Shown in pieces: positions 6,709 through 12,988 of a stretch of 12,988 bases of DNA. Position numbers and translations under genes: made by a program. The notes beneath the pieces are model-generated. The model was not told the DNA's origin and did no database searches. It worked only from the letters and a program-made list of their open reading frames with translations. The stretch lies in the NCBI GenBank assembly GCA_002431305.1, contig DJEG01000043.1:1-12988 (forward strand). Direction: 5' to 3'. Within the stretch, counting starts at the first letter, position 1. Every line of letters starts with the position of its first letter. The DNA comes from Ruminococcaceae bacterium UBA5904 (GTDB lineage Bacteria; Bacillota; Clostridia; Oscillospirales; Acutalibacteraceae).

Positions 6709-6737
6709 ATTATATCTGTAAAATTCCGTTTTGTCAA
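6709..6737 (-). promoter_or_regulatory. Perfect consensus sigma-70 promoter of the small RNA
   Basis: On the minus strand TTGACA (6737-6732), exactly 17 bp, then TATAAT (6714-6709). Both boxes match the consensus at all six positions, so strong constitutive transcription is expected. It points away from the GH2 gene end and into the small RNA. Confidence 0.85.
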
Positions 6738-6763
6738 TACCCGCTTATAATCTATAATATTCC

Positions 6764-6790
6764 GCGCCGAAGATTTATCATCCCCGGCGC
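6764..6790 (-). terminator. Terminator hairpin after the glycosidase operon
   Basis: Five nt past the GH2 stop codon, the minus-strand RNA forms an 11-bp stem: GCGCCG/CGGCGC (6785-6790 with 6764-6769), two G-U pairs, GAU/AUC, and a GAUAA loop. The G-U pairs exist only in the minus-strand RNA, favouring that direction, yet the downstream U-tract is weak. On the plus strand the same hairpin is followed by ATTTTTT. Confidence 0.6.
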
Positions 6791-6795
6791 ATTTT

Positions 6796-9060
6796 TTATT
6801 TCTTTTTTTTCTTTTTAATCTTATTGAGTCCCGCGTTGATTTCGAGAATCTGCTCCTTTGTAAACAGACCTCCCGCCATCATGCACACGCGTTTGACTGT
6901 AAAGCTCTTGCCCATGTCGATAAGGCTTTTGTTTATCTTCATGCCGGCAGCCATGTCCGCCATGCCTCCGGTGGAGCCTTTTTTGTTCTTTATCGTATTT
7001 TTGACCATGAGCGCGATTTTTACGGCTAAAATCTTGCCCTTGAATGTCGAAAGAATGTCGCCGATAGTGTCGTTTATGCTCATATATCCGGGTGGGGTCT
7101 CGATTTCAAACCAGTTTATGACCGCCGTTTCGTCTTTGAGAATATAGCTCTCGTCGGGCTTTTCGACCTTTCTTATAACGCTTTCGTCGGTGCAGTCTCC
7201 CGCCTTTGCGGTGAGCTTCGTCTCGCCCTCGTTTTTAACATTATAATAAAAGAACGGATATCTGCCCTTTTTCTGAACGCCGAGACTTTCGCCGTCTGCG
7301 AATAATTCGACCTCGGGCTGATTCGTATAAACGGTTACCTTCGTTACGTCTTCGGTTCTGTTCACATATCGTTTTGCGCAGATGTGGACGAACGGCTCGT
7401 CTGACAGCCACGCCTTGTATGCGTAGAACGCGTCTTTTTTATACTTTCTGTCGAATGTGACGAGACCCTTGTGGTTCATGCCGTTTTCTCCGCCCTCGCT
7501 TCTGGCATCGGCGGCGAAGTCAAACATGTTCCATACGTGCGTCGCCCATATCCATTTACGTTCGTCAAGCTGTTTTATAACGTCCTCGTGGTACAGAGCC
7601 TGATACTCCTCCGTATAATCGCCCTGCTCGGGAGCGGACGTGTGCCAGTTGAGAGCCTCGCATCCGTACTCGCTGAGTCCGACAGCCTTATCGGGGTATT
7701 TCTTATGGAACTTATCAAACCACGCGCCGTACATGTCGGTTTTTCCGCCGTACCAGCCGAAATAGTGGTTATACGATACGACGTCGGAGATTTTTGCGTA
7801 CTCGCTGTCGGGGTCGCACATGCTTAAAACTGCGGTTACGGTTTTTCTGCTCGGGTCGAGCCTGTGCGCGAGGTCGTTTAATTTTTTATGATTTGAAAGA
7901 AGCGACGGGTCGTTCGCGCCGTTCATCGTTATCTCGTTGGAAAGTCCCCATACGACAATGCTCGGGTGATTAATATTTTGGCATATAAGCTCCGTCATCT
8001 GCGAAACCGTATTGGCTTCGCCCTTGGGCATATGCCTTGAAATATAAGGTATTTCCGCCCAAACGACCATTCCGCGTTCGTCGCATAAATCATAAAAAGT
8101 TTGGCTGTGCTGATAGTGCGCGAGTCTTATCGTGTTTGCGCCGACCTCGCAGATAAGATCCATGTCCTCTCTGTGTTCCTTTTCGGTCAGAGCATTGCCG
8201 ATGCCCGGTCTGTCCTGATGACGTGAAACTCCGCGCAGGGGGTATTCTTTTCCGTTTAAAATAAATCCTCTCTGCGGGTCGATTTCGTACGTTCTAAGTC
8301 CGAAACGCGAGGAAACAACGTCCTTTACCTCTCCGCCGACGGTAAGATACGCGCTCATTGTGTATAAATACGGGTCCTTTACGCCGTTCCAGAGGTGAAT
8401 ATTATCAAGTTTAATCGACGTTTTCGCGTTTTTCGCGTTGGTTTCCTCGGACGAAATTTCATTGCCGTCCGTGTCGGTTATAACAAATTTAACAAGAGCG
8501 TCCTTGTCCGATTTTACGTACGCCTCGGCGTTTACCTCAGCCGAATTCCCGTTTATCTTCGGAATGATTTTAATGCCCGGCGCGCCGTAGTATTCGAGGT
8601 CAAAATGCTCTTTGCTTACGCTTATAATGTTAACGTCCCTGTAAATTCCGCCGTAGAACGTAAAGTCGGCCATCTGCGGATAGACGAAGTCGTTGGGCGA
8701 ATTGTCAGCAGAAACCGCGAGAATATTTTCATCCTTTATATCGTCAAGCTTTACGCAGAATGCGGAATATCCGCCGTCGTGCGTGAAGATTTTTCTGCCG
8801 TTGAAATATATTTCCGCGCTCGAATTTACGGCTTCAAAACGTATGAATTTAACCTCTCCGTTACCGAGTTCGACGCGTGTGAGCTTCTTTGCGTACCGGC
8901 ACTTTCCGCGGTAGTAGTCGTTTCCGCCGTCCTGTCCGTCAATGCCGTTCCACGTGTGGGGCAGGTCGATATGCTCCCAGTCGACGGGGAGCGTTTCCGG
9001 CGCGGATTTTGCCGTTTTTGAAAACAGCCAGTCCTTGTTTATATTTATAATTTCTCTCAT
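6796..9060 (-). CDS. Glycoside hydrolase family 2 (beta-galactosidase/beta-glucuronidase-like)
   Basis: A 754-aa cytoplasmic enzyme without a signal peptide. Domains in order: N-terminal sugar-binding jelly-roll (about 1-165, with LPHTWN and DGGYSAF), Ig-like beta-sandwich (about 170-270), TIM barrel (about 272-555), then a beta domain (about 560-635) and a helical tail (about 660-750, FTKEQILEINAGLNKIKK). The acid/base is Glu376 in NHPSIVVWGLSNE; the nucleophile is Glu464 in GLSEYG. NHKG at 529-532 occupies the place of the NxK motif that binds the carboxylate in bacterial beta-glucuronidases, but related beta-galactosidases also carry NxKG there, so the sugar is open. The start is set by GGAGGAAG about 10 nt upstream and overlaps the symporter stop by 4 bp (ATGA), indicating translational coupling. 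It probably hydrolyses the glycoside imported by that symporter. The gene ends in a lysine run encoded by A-rich DNA. Confidence 0.9.
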   Translation of the reverse strand: MREIININKDWLFSKTAKSAPETLPVDWEHIDLPHTWNGIDGQDGGNDYYRGKCRYAKKLTRVELGNGEVKFIRFEAVNSSAEIYFNGRKIFTHDGGYSAFCVKLDDIKDENILAVSADNSPNDFVYPQMADFTFYGGIYRDVNIISVSKEHFDLEYYGAPGIKIIPKINGNSAEVNAEAYVKSDKDALVKFVITDTDGNEISSEETNAKNAKTSIKLDNIHLWNGVKDPYLYTMSAYLTVGGEVKDVVSSRFGLRTYEIDPQRGFILNGKEYPLRGVSRHQDRPGIGNALTEKEHREDMDLICEVGANTIRLAHYQHSQTFYDLCDERGMVVWAEIPYISRHMPKGEANTVSQMTELICQNINHPSIVVWGLSNEITMNGANDPSLLSNHKKLNDLAHRLDPSRKTVTAVLSMCDPDSEYAKISDVVSYNHYFGWYGGKTDMYGAWFDKFHKKYPDKAVGLSEYGCEALNWHTSAPEQGDYTEEYQALYHEDVIKQLDERKWIWATHVWNMFDFAADARSEGGENGMNHKGLVTFDRKYKKDAFYAYKAWLSDEPFVHICAKRYVNRTEDVTKVTVYTNQPEVELFADGESLGVQKKGRYPFFYYNVKNEGETKLTAKAGDCTDESVIRKVEKPDESYILKDETAVINWFEIETPPGYMSINDTIGDILSTFKGKILAVKIALMVKNTIKNKKGSTGGMADMAAGMKINKSLIDMGKSFTVKRVCMMAGGLFTKEQILEINAGLNKIKKKKKK

Positions 9061-10478
9061 TTTGATTCTTCCTCCGAGCCGTAAGATTTATTCTCGAATT
9101 CGAGAAGGTCGTCCCCGTATTTTTCCTCGTCTGCGCCGCGCGCGCTGTCGTCGAGCTTATAGAGGAAATGCATGCTTATAAGGCTTATCAGTGCGCCGAT
9201 GAACGGCAGAAACGCGGTTACGAAGTAGATTTTTTCGTCTACGCCGGCGGCCTGTTCGAGCGCGCCTAATGTCTCGTCGTAACCCGTCGCGCCGATTGCG
9301 AACGATACGACCGCCGCGCCTATGCCCTGCGCCGCCTTGCGGAAGAACGAATACGTGGCGTAGATAGAGCTTTCCTCTCTTCTGCCCGTTTTGTGCTCCT
9401 GATAGTCAATACAGTCTGCGACGAGAGCCCACATCAGAGTCATGTAGAACGCCGCGCCGAACATTGCGACGGCGACGAGAGCTATCCATATAAACGGATT
9501 TTTAATTTTAATAAACGCCGCGATACCCGAAGCGGCTGCCGAGAGCAAAAACGGGTATGTGCAGAGCTGTTTTTTCGTGAATTTTTTAAGCGCGGGCTTT
9601 GCTAACAGAATTCCTATCGCGACGGGACAGCCCGCGAGCATTGTCGCAACCGTAATGAGGTCGGTATTTCTGAAATAGCACATGAATACGTACGGCATAC
9701 TCGTCGTGACCGTCATCATCAGCGCGATGTACGAGACGGTAGAAATCGTTACGCCGAGCATGTGTTTATTCTGTAAAAACGCCTTGAGAGTTTTTAAGTA
9801 GTTGACTTTCTGATTTTGTGAGCTTGCGCCCGCGGTGCGTTCGGTCGTCATTCTGCAAAGCAATTGGAACGCTATAAGACCGAGAAGACCCATTACCGCT
9901 GCGAATATTATAAATATGTTTCCGCGCGGATTGTCGTTGTCGTCATAAGCGATAAGCGGGAGGATTATCATAATCGGAATCTGCGCCGCCATTGCGCCTA
10001 TGCTTCGCCATGTCGACAGATCGCTTCTGCCGGCGGGGTCGGACGTGATGCACGACTGCATCGAGCCGTACGGAACGTTTACGCTCGTGTACGCTACGCT
10101 CCATATGCAGTAAAGACCGAGGCACATTACGATTTTTACCCAATACGGCGCATTCGGAACGTAAATGAACATTAAAATGCTCGAAATCAGAAGCAGGGGA
10201 CTCGCCTTTAAAATCCAGGGCTTGAATTTGCTGCCGCTTTTGCCGGGTTTGGAAGCGTCGCACAGCGAACCGATTATCGGGTCGTTTATCGCGTCGAATA
10301 TTTTACCGAGCAGAATGAGAACCGCGAAATGTTCGGGCTTGATTTTCATGCACGTTACGTAGAAAATCATGAGATAGCTGTTGATAAAAGCAAAGCTCAT
10401 GTTGCATCCGAAGTCGCCGAACGCGTAGCCTGTTTTGTCGCGCATGCCGAACGGACGTAAGTTTTTTTCGGAATCCAT
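9057..10478 (-). CDS. GPH-family glycoside:cation symporter (MFS, MelB-like)
   Basis: A 473-aa membrane protein with about 12 hydrophobic segments. The N-terminus carries the hallmark of the glycoside-pentoside-hexuronide symporters: GYAFGDFGCNMSFAF (about 17-31) and KIFDAINDPIIGSLCD (about 59-74), where the Asp residues correspond to the cation site of MelB, followed by SKFKPWIL, the family loop signature. It imports a sugar or glycoside with Na+ or H+. It is the first gene of a two-gene operon with the GH2 glycosidase, overlapping it by 4 bp, so its substrate is probably that enzyme's substrate (a beta-galactoside or beta-glucuronide). The start is set by GGGAGG 7 nt before the ATG, and a promoter lies about 30 nt further upstream. 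The cytoplasmic C-terminal tail (about 445-473) is acidic. Confidence 0.9.
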   Translation of the reverse strand: MDSEKNLRPFGMRDKTGYAFGDFGCNMSFAFINSYLMIFYVTCMKIKPEHFAVLILLGKIFDAINDPIIGSLCDASKPGKSGSKFKPWILKASPLLLISSILMFIYVPNAPYWVKIVMCLGLYCIWSVAYTSVNVPYGSMQSCITSDPAGRSDLSTWRSIGAMAAQIPIMIILPLIAYDDNDNPRGNIFIIFAAVMGLLGLIAFQLLCRMTTERTAGASSQNQKVNYLKTLKAFLQNKHMLGVTISTVSYIALMMTVTTSMPYVFMCYFRNTDLITVATMLAGCPVAIGILLAKPALKKFTKKQLCTYPFLLSAAASGIAAFIKIKNPFIWIALVAVAMFGAAFYMTLMWALVADCIDYQEHKTGRREESSIYATYSFFRKAAQGIGAAVVSFAIGATGYDETLGALEQAAGVDEKIYFVTAFLPFIGALISLISMHFLYKLDDSARGADEEKYGDDLLEFENKSYGSEEESK

Positions 10479-10508
10479 ATAAAAACCTCCCGCGGATAAT
10501 TTATGTTT

Positions 10509-10537
10509 ATTATATACTGTTTATGTTGATTTTGCAA
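10509..10537 (-). promoter_or_regulatory. Promoter of the symporter-glycosidase operon
   Basis: On the minus strand TTGCAA (10537-10532), 17 bp, then a perfect TATAAT (10514-10509). The predicted start near 10502 leaves about 24 nt of leader carrying GGGAGG. Confidence 0.7.
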
Positions 10538-10554
10538 TGCGTTTTTCAGATAAT
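10526..10554 (+). promoter_or_regulatory. Candidate ktrB promoter
   Basis: TTGATT (10526-10531), a 17-bp spacer and GATAAT (10549-10554); it overlaps the -35 box of the divergent sugar-operon promoter. A competing candidate is an extended -10 box TGATATAAT at 10592-10600, but that leaves almost no leader before the ribosome binding site. Confidence 0.4.
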
Positions 10555-10619
10555 ATTACATGATAAACATAATGAAAAACTTTGTTTACAGTGATATAAT
10601 TTACTTTGAGGTTTTTATA

Positions 10620-11981
10620 ATGAAAAGAAAAAAGATAAACATTCGTCCGACGCAATATATATTGATAGGATTTTTTATAATAATTATAATCGGAAGCGTA
10701 CTTTTATCCATGCCGATAAGCTCCGCCGACGGAGTAAGGGTTAAATATATCGACGCGCTTTTCACTGCGGCGACCGCTTCGTGTGTTACAGGACTTGTCA
10801 CGGTTCCGACGTTTTCGACGTGGAGCACGTTCGGTCACGTTGTTATCCTTATTTTAATTCAAATAGGGGGTCTCGGCGTGGTCGGCGTTGTGTCGTGGTT
10901 TATGTCCGCGGCGCACCGCAAAGCGGGACTGAGTGAACATATCAGAATCAGCGAGGCGTTTAATTTAAACACGCTCTCCGGGCTTTCCGCTTTTGTAAAA
11001 AAAGTCGTGTACGGCACGTTTCTCGTCGAGGGCGTCGGCGCGCTTATGTACATGCCGGTATTTGTCCGCGATTTCGGATTAAAAGGAATATGGATCGCTG
11101 TTTTTAATTCGGTTTCGGCGTTCTGCAACGCGGGTATCGATATTATCGCCCCGGACAGTCTGAGCCGTTACGCGCTCAATCCGCTCGTCAATCTGACAAC
11201 GTGCCTGCTTATCGTGTTCGGCGGAATCGGCTACGTCGTATGGTGGGATTTTATAAGGGTTTTTAAAATAATGAGAGGGCAGAATCGCAGAAGATTTTTC
11301 TCCCGCCTTACGCTTCACAGCAAAATCGCGCTGACTGCGACTGCTTTTCTGATTTTTTCGGGTGCGCTCGGATTCTTTATATTCGAATACGATAATCCCG
11401 AGACAATAGGCAATTTTTCGCTGTTCGGCAAGATTCAGGCTTCGTTTTTTCAGTCGGTTACGACGAGAACGGCGGGATTTTTTACGGTAAATCAGAAAGC
11501 TTTAACGCCGTCGTCGTCGTTTTTGTCGCTTATATTGATGTTTATAGGCGGTTCGCCCGTCGGAACTGCGGGCGGAATCAAGACGGTCACTGCGGCGGTG
11601 CTCGTGTCGACGGCGTTTTCCGTTATTAAAAATAAGAATTCGACGGATGTTTTTAACCGCAAAATCGCCGATGTGTATATTAAAAAGGCGGCCGCCGTTA
11701 CGTGTTTTTCTTTTATTACGGCGTTTGCTTCGGCCGTTCTTCTCGCATTTGTCAGCGCAGGGGAGCCGATAGATGTTATTTACGAGACGGTCTCCGCGGC
11801 GGCGACGGTCGGACTCAGCCGTGACTTTACGCCGACGCTGTCCGTTTTGGGAAAGATTATAGTTATAATGACGATGTATTTCGGCAGGGTAGGCCCCGTT
11901 TCTTTTGCGGTCGCGCTTACGGGCAGGACGAAAAATTCGAATTCGGTAAAGAATCCGGAAGAAGAAATAAGCGTCGGATAA
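10620..11981 (+). CDS. ktrB: KtrB/TrkH-family potassium uptake channel subunit
   Basis: A 453-aa integral membrane protein. The ATG at 10620 is preferred over an in-frame ATG at 10560 because GAGG (10608-10611) lies 8 nt before it and homologues start just before the first membrane helix (RPTQYILIGFF). The four pore loops of the TrkH/KtrB superfamily are visible, each with its filter glycine: SCVTGL (54-59), FCNAGI (168-173), RTAGF (283-287) and ATVGLS (395-400). The gating loop GGSPVGTAGGIK (about 310-321) is intact. It forms the K+-conducting dimer, probably Na+-coupled, gated by the KtrA ring encoded by the next gene. No truncation or missing residue is seen. The pairing with a single-RCK-domain partner argues for KtrB rather than the larger TrkH-TrkA type. 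Confidence 0.93.
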   Translation: MKRKKINIRPTQYILIGFFIIIIIGSVLLSMPISSADGVRVKYIDALFTAATASCVTGLVTVPTFSTWSTFGHVVILILIQIGGLGVVGVVSWFMSAAHRKAGLSEHIRISEAFNLNTLSGLSAFVKKVVYGTFLVEGVGALMYMPVFVRDFGLKGIWIAVFNSVSAFCNAGIDIIAPDSLSRYALNPLVNLTTCLLIVFGGIGYVVWWDFIRVFKIMRGQNRRRFFSRLTLHSKIALTATAFLIFSGALGFFIFEYDNPETIGNFSLFGKIQASFFQSVTTRTAGFFTVNQKALTPSSSFLSLILMFIGGSPVGTAGGIKTVTAAVLVSTAFSVIKNKNSTDVFNRKIADVYIKKAAAVTCFSFITAFASAVLLAFVSAGEPIDVIYETVSAAATVGLSRDFTPTLSVLGKIIVIMTMYFGRVGPVSFAVALTGRTKNSNSVKNPEEEISVG

Positions 11982-12018
11982 CAATAATTTATCGAACTGC
12001 AGTTTCGATAAATTATTG
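11982..12018 (+). repeat. Perfect 15-bp inverted repeat directly after ktrB
   Basis: CAATAATTTATCGAA (11982-11996) and its exact complement (12004-12018) surround a 7-nt loop CTGCAGT. It begins at the first base after the ktrB stop. It is AT-rich and lacks a T-tract, so it is a poor terminator; it may stabilise the ktrB message end or be an interspersed palindrome. Confidence 0.65.
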
Positions 12019-12081
12019 CAGTGAATAGAGAATAGTGAAGAATGAAGAGTGAAAAGTGTCGATGCAAATCCTGACGGATTT
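12019..12081. repeat. Low-complexity GA-rich spacer plus small hairpin
   Basis: After the ktrB hairpin comes a purine-rich stretch of repeating GTGAA/GAATG/GAGTG-like units (about 12020-12058), then a 6-bp hairpin AAATCC-TGAC-GGATTT (12066-12081). No coding sense is seen. The combination resembles intergenic repeat filler often found between genes in Clostridia; a genome-wide self-comparison is needed to call it a family. Confidence 0.45.
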
Positions 12082-12118
12082 AGTATTATAAATTGTACTA
12101 TTTTTGGAGTTGTTGATT

Positions 12119-12769
12119 ATGAAATTACATAAAAATTACGCCGTTCTGGGGCTGGGCAGGTACGGCAGGGCGGTTGCCGACGAGCTTGTCAGAAACGGCG
12201 CGGAGGTTCTGTGCGTCGATATGGATCCCGAAACCGTCGAGGACGCAGCGGCGTATCTTCCGCTGTGCAAATGCGCGGATATCACCGACCCGGGCGTTCT
12301 CGATAAGCTCGGAATTTCCAATATCGACGTTGCGGTTATAGCCATGGGCGGTAATTTTGAGGCGAGCGTTATGACTGCCATGCTCTGCAAGGATGCGGGC
12401 GTGGGCGAGGTCATTGTTAAATGTAAGGACGAAATGCACAGGAAAATCATGCTCAAAACCGGCGCGGACAAGGCTCTTATTCCCGAATATGAGTCGGGCG
12501 TAAGACTTGCTAAAAATTTGATGTCTGCGGGATTTATCGATATGGCGGAGATATCCGACGACGTATCGGTAGTCGAACTGGAGGTTAAAAAAGAATGGGT
12601 CGGAAAAAGTCTCGTTCAGCTTCGTTTGAGGGAAAAATATTCGTTAAATGTCGTAGCCGTAAAAAATAAAGGAGAGGTCAATATCGATATCGACCCGAAT
12701 GACGAACTTGAATCAGGAGCCAGACTTATAGTCGTCGCGAGAACGGATAAACTTAGGAAATTGATGTAA
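12119..12769 (+). CDS. ktrA: KtrA/TrkA-family potassium uptake regulatory subunit
   Basis: A 216-aa soluble protein. The ATG at 12119 is chosen over an in-frame TTG at 12104 because GGAG (12106-12109) sits 9 nt before it and the product then begins, as is normal, a few residues before the first strand. Residues about 5-130 are an RCK N-terminal Rossmann domain: GLGRYG (11-16) binds the nucleotide phosphates and Asp34 at the end of strand 2 contacts the ribose. Residues about 138-216 are the RCK C-terminal domain, likely site of a second ligand such as cyclic-di-AMP in Gram-positive KtrA proteins. Eight copies assemble as a ring on KtrB to open or close K+ uptake according to bound ATP/ADP. 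It follows ktrB on the same strand with a 137-bp spacer, so the two may be co-transcribed or expressed at different levels. No terminator is evident after the stop. Confidence 0.93.
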   Translation: MKLHKNYAVLGLGRYGRAVADELVRNGAEVLCVDMDPETVEDAAAYLPLCKCADITDPGVLDKLGISNIDVAVIAMGGNFEASVMTAMLCKDAGVGEVIVKCKDEMHRKIMLKTGADKALIPEYESGVRLAKNLMSAGFIDMAEISDDVSVVELEVKKEWVGKSLVQLRLREKYSLNVVAVKNKGEVNIDIDPNDELESGARLIVVARTDKLRKLM

Positions 12770-12839
12770 CAAATTAAAATTTATGCATATAATATAAATG
12801 TAAGCGATATCGTATTGTTGACAAGTTATTTGATTTTTC

Positions 12840-12868
12840 TTGACAAACAAAACGTATTCGCTTATAAT
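12840..12868 (+). promoter_or_regulatory. Perfect consensus sigma-70 promoter
   Basis: TTGACA (12840-12845), 17 bp, TATAAT (12863-12868): all twelve positions match consensus. A second TTGACA lies 22 bp upstream (12818-12823), and TAAGCGA (12801-12807) has an inverted copy TCGCTTA (12858-12864) overlapping the -10 box, a possible operator. It drives whatever lies beyond the right edge. Confidence 0.85.
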
Positions 12869-12874
12869 GTAAGT

Positions 12875-12988
12875 GCAAGATAACAACAGGATTGTTATCG
12901 CGGTGTTGAAACAAACGGCGGGGTCAGTTTTCCGTACGTTTGCGGAGCTTTGAACGAGGGTTTCAGACAGTTTCCACAGACTGACTTA
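12875..12988 (+). ncRNA. Structured leader or non-coding RNA, cut by right edge
   Basis: Downstream of the consensus promoter there is no start codon with a ribosome binding site for over 110 nt. The RNA can form an 8-bp hairpin GATAACAA/TTGTTATC (5-nt loop, about 12879-12899). A longer domain is closed by GTCAGT and ACTGAC (about 12924-12929 and 12981-12986), with an inner UCCG/CGGA stem. I do not recognise a known riboswitch, T-box, 6S, SRP, tmRNA or RNase P signature. It could be the leader of the next gene or a free RNA. Confidence 0.35.

Larger units (their letters stand above)
10501..10572. promoter_or_regulatory. Candidate operator: repeated AACATAA motifs in the divergent control region
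   Basis: ATAAACATAA occurs as an exact 10-bp inverted pair: complement at 10501-10510, direct at 10563-10572. A further 8-bp copy (TTTATGTT) lies at 10520-10527, exactly 20 bp from the one at 10500-10507, i.e. two helical turns apart and bracketing the -10 box of the symporter promoter. This arrangement fits a repressor or activator site for the sugar operon. The region is AT-rich, so chance copies are possible. Confidence 0.4.

Noticed and set aside
6731..6758. Plus-strand promoter-like TTGTCA-16-TATAAT
   Set aside because: It points into the 3' end of the convergent GH2 gene and straight into a hairpin; it overlaps the much better minus-strand promoter and is probably a by-product of AT-rich sequence.
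8395..9021. 208-codon open frame on the plus strand
   Set aside because: It is antisense to the sugar-binding and Ig-like domains of the GH2 gene, whose frame carries clear family motifs.
11502..11984. 160-codon open frame on the minus strand
   Set aside because: Arginine-rich shadow of the ktrB C-terminal half, with no start signals.
11982..12018. ktrB hairpin considered as an intrinsic terminator
   Set aside because: The stem is AT-rich and no T-tract follows, so efficient termination is unlikely.

Overview
This window looks like chromosomal DNA from an anaerobic Gram-positive Clostridia-type bacterium, possibly Oscillospiraceae-like. The clues are strong GGAGG-type ribosome binding sites before almost every gene, near-consensus TTGACA/TATAAT promoters with 17-bp spacers, Gram-positive signal peptides, a dockerin-bearing secreted enzyme, a glycoside:cation symporter with a family-2 glycosidase, and a KtrAB potassium system. 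No rRNA, tRNA, CRISPR array, transposase or phage gene was seen.

Layout. (1) 1-5763, minus strand: a secretion operon. From a promoter at 5735-5763 and a leader with an imperfect hairpin, it encodes a 1187-aa secreted protein with two metallophosphoesterase domains, a purple-acid-phosphatase-type Fn3 domain and a C-terminal dockerin. This is followed by a 540-aa secreted protein of the neutral ceramidase fold and then an unlisted-looking 40-aa small protein with a hydrophobic N-terminus (267-389). A hairpin cluster (211-253) follows, then the start of another gene that runs off the left edge. (2) 5867-6379, plus strand: a divergently transcribed 123-aa chagasin-like (I42) protein with its own promoter and a 16-bp terminator stem. 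(3) 6380-6795: no protein gene. It holds a short palindrome, a very probable small RNA gene on the minus strand (consensus promoter, roughly 85-nt transcript, strong terminator) and the terminator of the next operon. (4) 6796-10537, minus strand: a two-gene glycoside-use operon, a GPH-family symporter overlapping by 4 bp a cytoplasmic GH2 glycosidase. (5) 10538-12769, plus strand: ktrB and ktrA, separated by a 137-bp spacer made of a 15-bp hairpin and low-complexity repeat-like DNA. (6) 12770-12988: a perfect consensus promoter and the start of a structured leader or non-coding RNA cut off by the right edge.

How the parts fit. The first operon probably makes extracellular enzymes acting on phosphorylated or lipid-like substrates. 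A phosphoesterase followed by an amidase of ceramidase fold suggests two-step processing of phospho-amide lipids such as sphingophospholipids, but that is inference and the ceramidase-like protein lacks the canonical nucleophile motif. The symporter plus GH2 enzyme import and then hydrolyse a beta-glycoside. KtrB and KtrA form a gated K+ uptake system. The most interesting items for follow-up are the secreted phosphoesterase/ceramidase-like/small-protein operon and the orphan small RNA at about 6617-6703, whose surroundings resemble a decayed type I toxin-antitoxin locus.
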